A stretch of 64,000 bases of DNA. Source: Pseudofabraea citricarpa (lineage: Eukaryota > Ascomycota > Leotiomycetes > Helotiales > Dermateaceae). This document shows positions 34,319 through 45,591 of the stretch, one piece after another. The position numbers and the translations under genes were made by a program. The DNA is taken from NCBI GenBank assembly GCA_029641185.1, contig JAPWGK010000004.1, positions 124,001-188,000 on the forward strand, written 5' to 3'. How positions within the stretch are numbered: position 1 is the stretch's first letter; every line of letters starts with the position of its first letter. A model generated the notes under the pieces. It was not told the DNA's origin. It worked only from the letters and a program-made list of their open reading frames with translations, and made no database searches.

Positions 34319-35673
34319 CAGGCCTAATAAGTAGAGGGCACTGGAGACGCAACCTTCTTACCTCTTCTCATACAACCCATCTCCTATTGAAAGTCAGCCG
34401 CATGGTAACCCACTGCTTTCACCACAAATACCTGTGATCTTATTGTCAGTACGTGTACGTATTCTGTTGTCAGCTATCCGTTGTTACGCTATTGACATTT
34501 CTCCCAGAGACTGACGATGCTCCTAAAGCCAATCCCAACCCAACCCAACCCAGCAGCTGGTCCGAGTAAGCGTATAACTTCCTCGAATATTTTCAAAAAC
34601 AACCTATCAGTTGAGATTGCGTTGCTGATTCGTGGTTTCTACATATAGTTACAAGGTGGCGAAAAGGAGGCAAGGCTGGCAGCTGCCAGAAAGACTAGCG
34701 TTGTGGAATGAGATTTCTCACTGCCCTCCTCTCTTTTCAAAAATTGAAGGCTACGTATAGATGACAACAAGAATGCTTCAAATAACGAGAAAGTTTCTCA
34801 CACTTGGAATCTTAGTCAAGGGAGCAGTCAAAGCATGAAGGCGCTAGAAGACTAAACTTCTCTGTCAAGAGAACTTGTGAGGCTCACAATCGGTTATGTA
34901 CATAGCTGAACTCGGCTAGGCAATTCGAACTACCAAAGCTCACCTCTGGTAGAACATCCAGGTATATGTACTCCTACGTTATAACCATATAACGTCGTTG
35001 AAGCCCATTACAGTAAAATAGCTATGATAACACGTATATCGCTTCGAGAAAGCAGCTCGTTTCAAGTACTAATGGCAATATTGTGCAACAATTCTCTTCA
35101 TTCCCACTCTCCGATCAAGAGTAACGTGAACATTAAGTTCCATTTAGACGAAGAAGAGATATTTTCTTTGATTACCGAGACTTGGTGAATATGCCCCAGA
35201 TTGCAGTGAGGTACTAGGGATTCTATCCTGTATCAGGCCTAAGAAATTTTGGAGCAGCAACTGCACAAAGGTCGAATTTTCTCTTCATGAAGACTATCAT
35301 CAAGTCTGTGGCTGAGACGAAGTCGACAATTGCTCAAAAGCGGGCACAAAAACGTAGAATAATCGAGAAAGGGTTAAATGTTAATGAGAAATGGTTAAGT
35401 GTTTAATTTCAGACGCAAAAGACTTCGGCTAAAAAGGTTTTGATGTTATCCATCACGGTACAGAGGACCTACTCTCGAATTCACTTAGCTGACTCGTGCG
35501 ATGGAAGGGGACGTATATGACAGAAAAGTAGATATTGTTGTTAGAGGGATTATTGTTGTCATCTTTACGTAAGTAGTTCTCAATTTCGGAAAAAAGGAGA
35601 GAGGGATATCAGAGTCTGACATAGAAATTCCATTTCATAATTCTACCAAAAAAAAGAAAAGAGAGATAAAAAT
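34319..35673. other. Intergenic region with duplicated segment
   Basis: No gene. Contains one copy of a diverged duplicated segment (34800..35060; partner at 40398..40690). A second short duplication (35115..35170; GTTCCATTTAGACGAAGAAG) has its partner at 36762..36812. Confidence 0.5.
34800..35060 (+). repeat. Diverged long direct repeat, copy A
   Basis: Aligns by eye with 40398..40690 in the same orientation. Shared blocks include GTCAAAGCATGAAGGCGCTAG (AAGCATAAAGGCGCTAG in copy B), then a TATAACGTCGTTGAAG-like block, and a final CGCTTCGAGAAAGCA block. Indels separate the blocks. No coding content is apparent in either copy. Confidence 0.65.
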
Positions 35674-36261
35674 CTAGTTGGTGCCGTTTAATACCAAAAA
35701 GATTAGGGCCTCGCCCAGTTTCTTTCCCGTCTCGTCACCCATCTCTCCCAACTTCAGCTTCTTGAGAAGCTTGTCCGCCTCACTGCCTCTTGGGGCCCAA
35801 AACAATGCCCAAAATCCAAAAATTGCTACTACGAGCAACAAAAAAAACCGCAATTGGGTTCGCACCCGATTGTGTCTATAACGCAAAAATATTAGCCTTG
35901 AGATTTCTTTCTGATGATTTTTTAACGAAAAGACGGAGTTTTGACGCAGTGACCGAGACGAAGAAGCAATCGAAAAGAAATTAAAAATGAAGGGAGAGAG
36001 AGGAAAGGGTGGAAAGAGAGAAAGACTCACGGTCCAAAAAAGCCTTCGGAGTAAGGCTTGGTGGCCGCGGCCAGCTTCCCCTCTTCTTCGTCGCCTTGTA
36101 CATCTATGTAGAAATCATGAATTAGCAATGAAATGACATTTGTTGCTAGCACCAACGGGTTGATTCAAATTTTTTAAGTTATGATTTGTTTTTGGAAGAT
36201 TTGGGGAAGATGTAAACTTACTCGAATCCTCCTGCTGTCTTCGGCGCAGACGGGACGGCAT
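35674..36261 (-). CDS. Small single-pass transmembrane protein
   Basis: Exons 36222..36261, 36031..36103 and 35674..35875 (introns 118 and 155 nt) give 104 residues in consistent phase. The N-terminus is basic (PSRLRRRQQED). A short acidic-to-alanine segment follows, ending SEGFFGP, then RVRTQLR and one hydrophobic helix (FFLLLVVAIFGFWALFWAP, about residues 49-67). The C-terminal tail has an ADKLLKKLKLGEMGDETGKKLGEAL amphipathic stretch. Function and family are unknown. The exon structure is supported by the decayed paralogue at 33.6-33.9 kb, which keeps the same intron position and motif order. Introns are longer than usual for this window, and a GAGA/GTGT microsatellite lies directly upstream of the start. 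Confidence 0.6.
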
Positions 36262-36829
36262 ATTTTTTCTCCTTTTTGGAGAGAGAGAGAGAGAGAGAGT
36301 GAGTGAGTGAGTGAGTGAATGTGTGTGTGTGTGTGTGATAGAGAGAGAGAGAGAGAGTTGTGGAATTTTGGTAATTCTCAGGCTCTTCAAATCTAGTTGA
36401 GGTTGTTGAGAAAGGTGCGGCTACTTTAGCGTACCTACCCATTACAATATTGTAGGTCTTAGGGAAAGAAGCAACCAAGCAGGCAGCAAAGCAATTCCAT
36501 GCGTCATTTTTGCTGGGAATTGCCTTCCCATTTTATGACCATCTCGCATTTCAAGAAAGCTAAGGGGGAAAACATGATTATTAATGCTCGAGGTCCTTAG
36601 AAGTTATAAATTATAACACCACTTAGTGAAATATCCCCTCTAACACTTCCGCCTATGATGCTTATCCGAAAGCTCAGATATATTATCACTACCTGATTAG
36701 CGTATAAACATTAAAGTGAGGTCTTTTTTTCTTCTTTACTCCCCCCCTTTACTCCCAATTAAGAGTGTGGTAAATATCAAGTTCCATTCAGAAGAAGAGG
36801 TATTTTCTTAATACTTATACTTATCCACC
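36262..36829. repeat. Intergenic with GA/GT microsatellite
   Basis: A composite microsatellite at about 36280..36360 (GA repeats, then GAGT units, then GT repeats, then GA repeats) lies immediately upstream of the small transmembrane-protein gene, in its presumed 5' leader. The segment 36762..36812 (AAGTTCCATTCAGAAGAAG) is a diverged copy of 35115..35170. No gene. Confidence 0.55.
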
Positions 36830-39512
36830 CTACAACGGGATCGGCCAATTATCCAAGACTTTCTGCAACTCTGCCTCCCCCTCTCTCATTACAAGCTGGT
36901 CTAGAAATTTGCCGGCTCTGTGTAGAGTCTTACTAAACCCCTTTTCTCCTCGGGGTATGAGATTAAGTTCCTCGGCAACTTTTGCACTCTCGGCAGAAAT
37001 TACGAACAGGTACGTGACCAACATCGGCAGCTCGAACTCGTCTACGAGGTAGTCCGCACCACAATACTTGACAAAGTCGTCATGGAAATCCGTTCGGAGT
37101 TCACGGAGAAATCGCCAGCATCGCCTATGCATGCTGAAGTAGTCGAAGTTGAGCGAAGGTGCTTCAGCGACCATGGCGTTCTCCAGAGCGAAGAGCGTGT
37201 CTTCCGGCGACATCTTCCCCGAGAAATGGATCTGCTCTTGGAGGGCAATCTTCTTCTTGATATCTGTGGGCTTCGAGTGCCGCTTTGGTTTCTCGTTCTC
37301 GAAGAGAAATTTCTCAATGTTGGCTATGGAGAGTTCTGGATGTTCCTGTGGCAGCACAATAAGCAGCCCATCATTTCACGGTCCCGATTTAGTTAACGTA
37401 CCAGTTCGGTTACAGGCTTTCTCTGACCATCATGCTCCCAGAGATAATGATCATCCAGACCACGACAGTACCTTTGATAAAAGACCTCGGCGAACGTGGA
37501 CAGCTCCATCATTTTGCGTGGCTTGCCCAATATGGTTTTGCTACCCTTCTGCTTGTTCGTTGCGAAATGGGATGCTGGTGTGCCTATTACAAGCAGCATA
37601 CGCTTCAAATAGTCTTGGGCATCTTGCGGTTTGCCCCCGACGAAGATCCGCTCGGCCGTGTGGCAGTCGATCAAGAACTCAGAATCGCCCCACTCCCTAC
37701 ATACCTCTTCCTGATGCACTGCATTGTAAAGATGAAGAAGGCTGGGCACAGAAGCCCACGAGTTGCCTAAGACGATGCCGTTGATATGCATCTGTAAATT
37801 GAAACGGAATAGCATTGTGCCACATAAGATTGGTTGGTTTTTAAGCAGGCAGTATGTTTCCAGCGAGCTTGCATCCAATCCCTGTCTGGTGTAGAGATTC
37901 TCTCTGACGGGCCCAAGGAAATCTTCTTGCACAAACGTTTTTATATCGTAGGCCATCTTGTACAGGAGATAATCGTTCTCTTTTGGCCAGGCGTCGTTGC
38001 GAATACCCTCGGAGGATTTGAAATGCCGCTCTAAAGTTAAGACAATCTTTTTGGTGGCCGTAGATAGATGAGCTTGGCCCCGGCTCATCTCCTTGAGGAG
38101 AACCTTGTGGATGTCCAGATACACTTGGAACGCAAGAACAAGCCAGATTGGAATGATCTTCGTTTTGACCATGTTTATTGCCCCCTTCGTGAGCTAGAAA
38201 AATCATCAGTAGGTTCGCAATCTGGAAGGACTCAATTCACCTCATCTTCACCAGGGATCTGAACACTAAAGCCTCTTTCCAGGATACAAAGCTCTGGGAG
38301 TATGTTTTTGAGCAAGATGGTAGCATTTTGAAACCACGTCTGTTGGATCGAAAGTGGGCGACCACTAAGATCAGGGCCCTTGTAGAACCCTTTCTTAGGA
38401 ACGGGCACTGTCGATGGATGTACTTGCCGCAGAAACCCCTGTAGTACCATGTTTGTTGTTGAGCCAATGAACTCTGAGATGTCGAATAACTCTACGCTCA
38501 TGAAATCGTCAAGTTGTGGGCCTTTAGGCAGTGTGATTTCGCGCAGTGAAGCAGCTGTGTTGATCACGAATCTACTGAGGCTGTTATAGTCGGAAATATT
38601 TGCCTTCTTTGGCAAGACAGAGAGAAATTCCGTTTCGGCGCTTTGGAACAGCTCGAATGCAGTGTTGGTGATGGTCGCAGCGGTTGCGAGATCTAACTCG
38701 CCTTCTTTGTACCTCGTCCAAGTATTTCTCAAGTGATGGCGCACAGCATTGAAATCGTTGAAAAAGCACCAAATAAGCCAGTGAACATCCTCGTCGTCAT
38801 CTTCTACCTCGTAAGGAGGGACGGCATTGGCAGCCTGCTCTTTCGTGGCTGACCCAGCAGGGGAGGAAGTTCCATGCTCGTCCAACTTAGCCGGGTCGTC
38901 AATCGTAAGAGCTTCAAATACGCTATGCAGCTGTCCACTGTCCGCTTCGTCACTGTTGGAATTGGTGCTGGTTTTGATATTTGGAGCTAGAATGTCAAGC
39001 ACATTCTCTAGTATTCCAATGAAATGTAGATGGCCATCATTTTTCTGTTTGGAGTTACTAGCAGAAATACTGCTTGCTTTCCTGTAGTAAAATCGAGCAG
39101 CTTTCTTCCTAAGAGCAATGACCTCTTGAGTTAACTTCACCAGCCAAGATGGAATGTCGGGTTTGGGTACGGCTGTGGCAATGAATTCGGCCATAAGTGG
39201 GATTTCCTTGAGTGGCACCTGAGATAATTATTAGCTTTAACATCACCTTTTCCTGGTTGATTTCCAAATCGACAAAAGCGCCCTCAAATATTCTTACTTT
39301 GCCATTGGCTGCGGTCTTAGATTTTGCCTTGCCTGGTTGATCTTTAACTTGAACCTTTTAGTTGATGAAGTATTACTCAGTGCCCGAGGTACTGTACCTT
39401 GAGCAGAGTCCTGACTCTTGTACCCACGGCTTATGGCGTTTTTGGAAAGCCATTCGAGTATTTTTGATGTTCCATCTTTATATCGCCGATAAGTGCCAAA
39501 GGACGTTTCCAT
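36830..39512 (-). CDS. DUF6604-domain protein
   Basis: Exons 39398..39512, 39298..39347, 38241..39218, 37402..38193 and 36830..37345 join to 816 residues, every junction in phase. The N-terminus (FGTYRRYKDGTSKILEWL) and the following AKSKTAANGK and PSWLVKLTQEVIALRKKA segments match the start of the DUF6604 proteins common in plant-associated and soil ascomycetes. The rest is helical with no catalytic motif I can see, and an acidic segment (about residues 150-190, YEVEDDDEDVHWL). No signal peptide. Function is unknown; in many fungi such genes occur in variable, expanded families. Here it lies within a patch of duplicated intergenic DNA, consistent with a dynamic accessory locus. Confidence 0.85.
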
Positions 39513-41205
39513 CGTAATAGTGCACTGCAGTCCCGGGCTTTTTGTGCTGAAAGAAAGCTGCAATGAATAATTTGGGATGATATGTGATCTTATCTGCCTA
39601 AGCATACACCGCCAGACGCACATTTAGGTTTCTGTCCCCTCCCCGTACTGTGGAAATGATATTTGCCGAGGGCTAACCGCTGCCTTTTAAAAAAAAATCT
39701 TTTCTTGCCTCACTCGAGATAGGATAGCTCATATGATTAATCACAGAATATCCCATTTTCTTAATTGTTACACCTAACCAGAGTCGGTTTAGAGAACTGA
39801 GGTTGGCTTTTCCAAAAGGCTGGCGCCTCCACGATTACCCAACCGATCCTCGACACAGAGTCAAATACCAGTGTGTTGAGTTTTTGTTTTCCTGCTTAAC
39901 ACCATGCTTGGTCAAGCACAAGTTCTCACAAATTTTAATTCAAGATTTTTGAACTCTGTGACTTCTCATGTGGCCTGATCATACAAACCACAAAAACAAA
40001 ATGAAAAAAACCTCGGTTGGCGTTTTAGGTATTATTCGCGTGTGGGTTTCTAACGGGGTTTCAGTTAAAAGTCTAAGTCACATGTGCGTTTTTGTGATCA
40101 ATACTCTCAAAAAACCATCTGCTTTAGACATTTGTTTCGTGTTTAGTTATTCTGGCTCTTGTGCTTGTTTGTCACTGTAAGCAATATATGTTTAGAGTTC
40201 TGATTTCCTTACTCCAAGCCATGCGATAACTACATGTCACATTTGGGCGCCTTGCTTTTTCCACTACAATGGTCGTGGACCTAGTGAGCTATAATAAATG
40301 CCCCCGTGGAAGTTGGATATCGAACATCGCAAAAGAGAAATTCCTAGCAAAGACACTGGTAGATACAACGAAACAATTGAACAGCAGAATAGAATCCACT
40401 TGGAGTTCAACATCGAAATCGAGTAAGGGAAAAGTCAAAGCATAAAGGCGCTAGAGGACTAGGCTTGACTATCAAGAGAAAGGTACGGTAAGAAAAACTA
40501 GTTTCATTCGTGAGTATAGAAAATCCAAGGCCCACACTAACATGTAGAAGGAGAACTATCAATGCCCTAGCATACTACTCTTGCCAGCACGTGCACTCTC
40601 ACGTGATATAGCATATGACGTAGTTGAAGGCCGTTGCAATAAAAGAGTCATGATCATACGCACACCGCTTCGAGAAAGCACCAGCTTGCTCCCGCTCCCT
40701 CATCTTTCACGATGAAAAGATAGTGCGTCAATGTCAAGCTAGGCCATCATGTCAAGTCCGGTGTCCAATTCTCAACGAAGCTATCCCCAAGCCTGCGGGC
40801 GCCTCCTAAATCATCCCAAGAATGCTTGACCCACTCTGCAATCACCCGCACCCAATGATCGTCGCCGATAAGAATCCAGGGTCTCACTAGCATGACATCA
40901 TCTCCAGGACTTATCCCTGATTTTTCCCATCATCAGGCTTTGGTTGGTCAAAGACCGGGTCAATGGTGGCTTTATGCAGTACCGATCGTCATAAAGAAGG
41001 TACAGACATGATGTTAGCGCCAAAGGAGATTCAGGTAGAGAAGCCTTTGTATGGAGGTACTTGACTTGTTATTCACAACCACGACCTCGACCACACAAAT
41101 ACCGCGCTCCTCGACAGTTGATCTCCAAACCAACTAACGCAACACCATCACAGCCACCATACAACAACAATAACAACATCATCAAAATTAACATCCACTG
41201 TCATC
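39513..41205. other. Intergenic; duplicated segment and promoter of MARVEL-type gene
   Basis: No gene. Holds copy B of the diverged direct repeat (40398..40690). The last 150 bases are CA-rich (CAACAACAATAACAACATC just before 41206) and look like the 5' leader of the gene that follows. Confidence 0.5.
40398..40690 (+). repeat. Diverged long direct repeat, copy B
   Basis: Partner of 34800..35060, same orientation, about 5.6 kb away. The two copies bracket the intact small transmembrane-protein gene and the DUF6604 gene, which suggests an old segmental duplication or two degraded copies of a mobile sequence. Confidence 0.65.
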
Positions 41206-41804
41206 ATGGGTCTCTTTAGTGGCATCGAATTGACGCTCGCGTACATCCTGCAGTCGGTCTTCCGATTCTTTCAGTTCGTCATGGCCCTCGTGGTCTGTGG
41301 TCTGTATGGGACGGATCTGAGCAAGGCCAACAAGCAGGGCAAGTACAGCGATGGGAAATGGGTATGTTCTTCCAGATGCGACGCGCAGAGAAGGACCAGT
41401 CATGCTAATCAGATGTGCGCATTCTAGGTCTACGCAGAAGTTGTCGGTGCATTGGCTGCCTTCACGGCCCTGCTCTACATGATCCCCTTCTTCATGCGCG
41501 TGCCCATGATCTTCGTGTGGGACACCGTCCTCTTTATCCTCTGGATCGCGCTGTTTGGCATCTTTGGCAACGTAAGATACCGCTCTCCCTTGATACGAGG
41601 CAAATCAAATACTGACATGTGCAACCACAGATGTACATCAAGGAAGACGCAGAAGGAAATGCAGGAATCACGCGGATGAAGAACGCCGTCTGGATCGACC
41701 TCGTCAATGCCCTCTTGTGGCTCATTTCCGCCGTGGGAATGACGATCCATTGGGTCAAGAACAGACACAACCGCAGCCGGTTCACTGGACGGGCGAGCGT
41801 CTAG
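41206..41804 (+). CDS. MARVEL-type four-helix membrane protein
   Basis: Exons 41206..41361, 41428..41571 and 41631..41804 give 157 residues, with both introns in phase 0. Four hydrophobic helices are visible: about residues 8-32 (LTLAYILQSVFRFFQFVMALVV), 53-75 (VYAEVVGALAAFTALLYMIPFF), 80-99 (FVWDTVLFILWIALFGIFG) and 121-142 (DLVNALLWLISAVGMTIHWV). The short loop after helix 1 contains GTDLSKANKQGKYSDGKW. This length, helix spacing and the C-terminal basic tail fit fungal MARVEL-domain proteins of the plasma membrane or secretory vesicles. The CA-rich leader fits a well-expressed gene. A specific role cannot be read from the sequence. Confidence 0.88.
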
Positions 41805-42907
41805 AGAGATGATCGATAATGCTTGCATGCGTGATTGGAAGATGGGAGATGACGAGACACGAGAAGAGATACCCTGAAGTTTTATCTTCGCTGCGTAGGA
41901 AGAGAGGTTTTTAATGAAGGAAACATGAGCGGATACCACTGCAGCGATGTTATTTTTGTTTACTTATTACTACACATATTTTTTTTTTTCTGCGGCATGC
42001 TTTGATTGGTAGAAGACAACACTTGTTGAACTACTACATGTTCTGTAGCATCACTTGAGAAATAGAAGATACCACTTGTTCCATACCCCCTCTTATCATT
42101 GCTGCTTGAAGACTTTTATACTTGATCCAGCCTTGCCGGCCAAGGTGATAATATGTGTGAGTGACCATAAACAGAAAGAACACGAGAGCAACTCATCCAG
42201 TCGCATGCACTCTGGCGTGTACTTCTGGTCGCCTCCCTTTATCTCTCTGCTCAGGTCTCTCCCGTCGTACCGACACCCAGTGGGAGGCGACGAGCTTAAT
42301 AACGACAAGAGAAAGTCAGTTTGTTCGACTCGAACATCTAGAACATGATCGAAATTCTATTCCTCATCTATTTGACTTTTGCGACGGCGACGGCGACCAG
42401 AAGACGCGTACATCGCATCTCGGTCCTGGTACGGTACAGTAAGTAGTGTACACCTTTTGCTTTCTCAGCCTCTCTTGTCTGTCTGGTGATGATTGCGTGA
42501 TTGTCACATGAGGGGGGAAGGGGGAAGGGGGGAAAGGGGTTCCTTTCCTCCGAGGTTGGGTTGGGTCGGCTTGCACAAAGGGAGGGTTTTTCATTGCAGG
42601 AAATAATACTGTATGTGATGCCAATACCGTGGATGCATTCCGATAAGCTCCCACCTACTTTTTGTACTACCTACTCACCACCCATCACCTACTCGGCAGA
42701 GTATAGCAAGTTACCGTACGGAAGTACGTGGATAAATTATACTGCAACTATCATTTCCCCGTACGGCATATTATATGAAGGAGGCAAATCTATGGAAGAG
42801 GGAAAGAGAGAGAAAAGAAAGAAAAAATCTTGCTTTTTATTTTTTACTTTGCAGGACCTGGACGGTGAGCATTTCCGGTATGGTATCGAAGCGGGCTAGC
42901 GATGATA

Positions 42908-42955
<48 letters not shown>

Positions 42956-44242
42956 GTGATTATCCTTTTGCGCAAGGCCCAAAAAGCAAGACTTGCCAGA
43001 CCGGGAAACAAAGTTTCGTCTAGGCTGCACGGCACTGAGAAGGGCCAAAGACAAAAAAAGGGTTTCACATGTCCAGTGTCAGGCCAGGGGACGCAAGGCT
43101 TAAGGTTACTTCCGACGACAGCACAACACAACACAGCGCAGCACAGCACAGCACAAGACCCAAACTGGCTCTACCCACATACTGTCCATCCAACTGCAAC
43201 ATCAACCCCATCCTTCCGGCTCTCTCTCTTGGACAACTCAAGATCGGCAAGGCTACTACGGCTCCGACTACGACTCTCGGACGCCAATGGAAAAGAGGGC
43301 GTTGCTACCCGACCGGATATCTTCTCCTTTCGCATGAGAGATGAAACGAAAGCACGGCGGGCAAGAGATCGACGGCAGATCTTGGAATGTTTCGTCAGCC
43401 CGAAGCTCTCCTTGCTGCTTGCTTGCTTGCTTTCGCTTGCTTATCAAAGAGGGAAGAGGGGTCCTTGACTCTCTCCCTTGACTCTGGCTCTTTTCTTCAT
43501 GCAGGCCTGATGATAAGATGCACGCCGGTTGATTTGGAGGACTGAACAGAGCCTTAGACGGGGCTTGACCCTTTGCAACTTTACCCAGGTTTCAAAGGGA
43601 GAAGATCTCTTGTCGCTCGCCCTCTGAGCCTTTCTTTGCGTGCAGCCTCCCGTACAGTAAGTGTACATACAGTAAGAATAGACGTGGAAGCTTGCCTGCT
43701 TGCCTGCTTGACTTTGGTTTTATTTTAGAATGCCTGCCTTGTCGCTCTCTCCCTTCCATTACAAATTCATTCTCTCTCAGCACCACCACCTTCACCACCA
43801 CCACCTTCACCACCACCTCCCCCAGACCCCGAGATGCTGAGGGAAGTGACCGTCTCCAGATACCAGCCTTAACCACGGAAGGACTCATCGTCCCAGCACT
43901 TTTCAGAGTGGGGAGAGAGAGAGCGAGAGAGCGCGAGAGAGTCACCCCATCCATCATCTCTTTGTTCGTTCTTTTCCGACTCCACGAGAGACAACCACTT
44001 CTACACCGACATATCTTTCTTTCCACAGACGCATCGTGGTTAACCGCCGAGAAGTCGTCTCCATTCTCCATTCTCCATTCTCCAACCCCTTCTCCACACA
44101 GCGAACCTAGTCGGCATCATCTCCGAATCGTGGGCCAGTCATACAGTAGCAGCAAGGTGCTGCGAGTACACCGGTACCAGTACCAGTCTCCTCCGCCTTC
44201 TCCATCACGACTCACGGCCCAGTAGCCCCTCGGCGCATCGCC
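41805..44242. other. Gene-free, low-complexity region with microsatellites
   Basis: I see no gene. The region is rich in simple sequence: a (GAT)n run at about 42900..42957, CACAA/CACAG repeats at about 43120..43157, GCTTGCTTG runs near 43417..43440, CACCACCTT units at about 43782..43818, and GA-rich tracts near 43911..43940. The right kilobase is probably the long pyrimidine-rich leader of the serine-rich protein gene. Long open frames over the repeats (for example 42902..43468) are composition artefacts. Confidence 0.5.
42900..42957 (+). repeat. (GAT)n microsatellite
   Basis: About 18 consecutive GAT/ATG triplets with a single interruption near each end. It reads as poly-Met, poly-Asp or poly-Ile depending on frame, so frames across it are not evidence of a gene. 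Confidence 0.9.
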
Positions 44243-45591
44243 ATGGAGAGTCGATCTTTCAGAGCGCCATCGTATCTCACGTCAACGAGCCGGCCACGAG
44301 CATCGTCAAGCTCGTCGACCAGCTCCGACGGCTCGTCTATCGCGCCTGCGGAGGGTGGCTTGGGGGCAGAAGCAAGTCGCATGTCTTCTCGAAAGCCCGG
44401 AACCGGTAGGAGATGCCCTGATTTCTTTTAGCTGGGTTACTCTGCAGTGTGCAGCACAGGGGCTGGTGTCGCTGGCTGGTGTCGCTGGCTGGGGAGGTGT
44501 AGGGGGCTTTACAGGGCTTCACGCTTGTACCCTTGGGCTGTGTGCCCGCTACCCCGCCGCCACACACGCCAACGTCATGGCCCGACGACCCTAAATCCCT
44601 ACACTTGCTTACCCTTACTTACCCTTACTTACCTTCCCTTACTGTACCCGGAATCTTTTAATTTGTTCCCACTTTCTTGGAGTCACGGTCACTAACTTCT
44701 GCATATCCCACTCATAGAGGAATCCCGTACTTCTACATCGCATCTTCCACATCTCGATCCCGTCTCCATCAATCGAAGTCGTCCCATTGCTATCGAGCTG
44801 CCGTCTTCTGCCATCGCTGCGCGGAAGAAGAGCCTACCCGTCTACACTCCCGACGAACCTCTGTCTGCAAGGGGAGATCTACCCGGGTGAGTGGTTTCCT
44901 GGTGACTAATGGGATGATGCCGAAATACTAACACGAGATGGGGGATTTTAGAGGTTATTTTCCGCTGCACGAGGATCCGTCCACACGATCCTACAAACCG
45001 CATCCTTTTCACCACTCGCCGTCGGAGACCATGCCGTCACCGTCGTCAATGTCCATGTCAGCCTCACGCCCGGAAGCAACTCCGCGAGGAGGCTTCCAAC
45101 CAGAAACCCTCTCGATCCCCATGGGAAAATACCACCCGTCAAACTACAAGATTACGCCCGTCAGCTCGCCGGGCCCGACGTCCAACCCACCAGCCAACCT
45201 CGCCATGCCAGCGTCGTCGAGCCGCAAGCAGTCGTCGTCGTCGTCAAACCACACCAAGCATCACCATAGGAAAGGAAGCGATGTCCGGCGCAAGATCCAG
45301 CAGTATCAGCGAGACATGATCGCCCAGGCCCGGCTCGCTTCCGCCTCGACTTCGGGTGCGGCCTCGCTCATGCCCAAACCCATCTCGCCGCGTCTCCTGC
45401 CGCTCGGCAGCCCGGACGAGCTGAGCGCCGCCATGACGCCGCTGGAGTTGGGCGATGCCAGTGCAGGCTACCTCGGAGCGAGGGCCCTGGCGGGCGAGTC
45501 GAGAGAGAGCGAGATGGTGGGCAAGATGATGCGCATGGAGGAGGAGAGGCGGCGGAGAGAGGGCCAGAGCTCCCCGGTTGCGAGGGTTTGA
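44243..45591 (+). CDS. Serine/proline-rich protein of unknown function
   Basis: Exons 44243..44405, 44718..44886 and 44952..45591 (introns 312 and 65 nt) give 323 residues in phase. The chain is low-complexity: a serine-rich start (RASSSSSTSSDGSS), a middle with short motifs (KSLPVYTPDEPLSARGDLPGG, FPLHEDPSTRSY), a Ser/His/Lys-rich stretch (SSRKQSSSSSNHTKHHHRKG) and a C-terminal part with more structure: DVRRKIQQYQRDMIAQARLA, then LLPLGSPDELSAAMTPLELG and a charged helix MVGKMMRMEEERRRREGQ. It is probably intrinsically disordered, cytosolic or nuclear. I do not recognise the family. GC content is higher than in neighbouring intergenic DNA, supporting a real gene. The first intron is unusually long. 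Confidence 0.7.

Noticed and set aside
42902..43468. 188-residue plus-strand frame starting in the (GAT)n array
   Set aside because: It begins as poly-Met from the microsatellite and continues in CACAG repeats; composition artefact.
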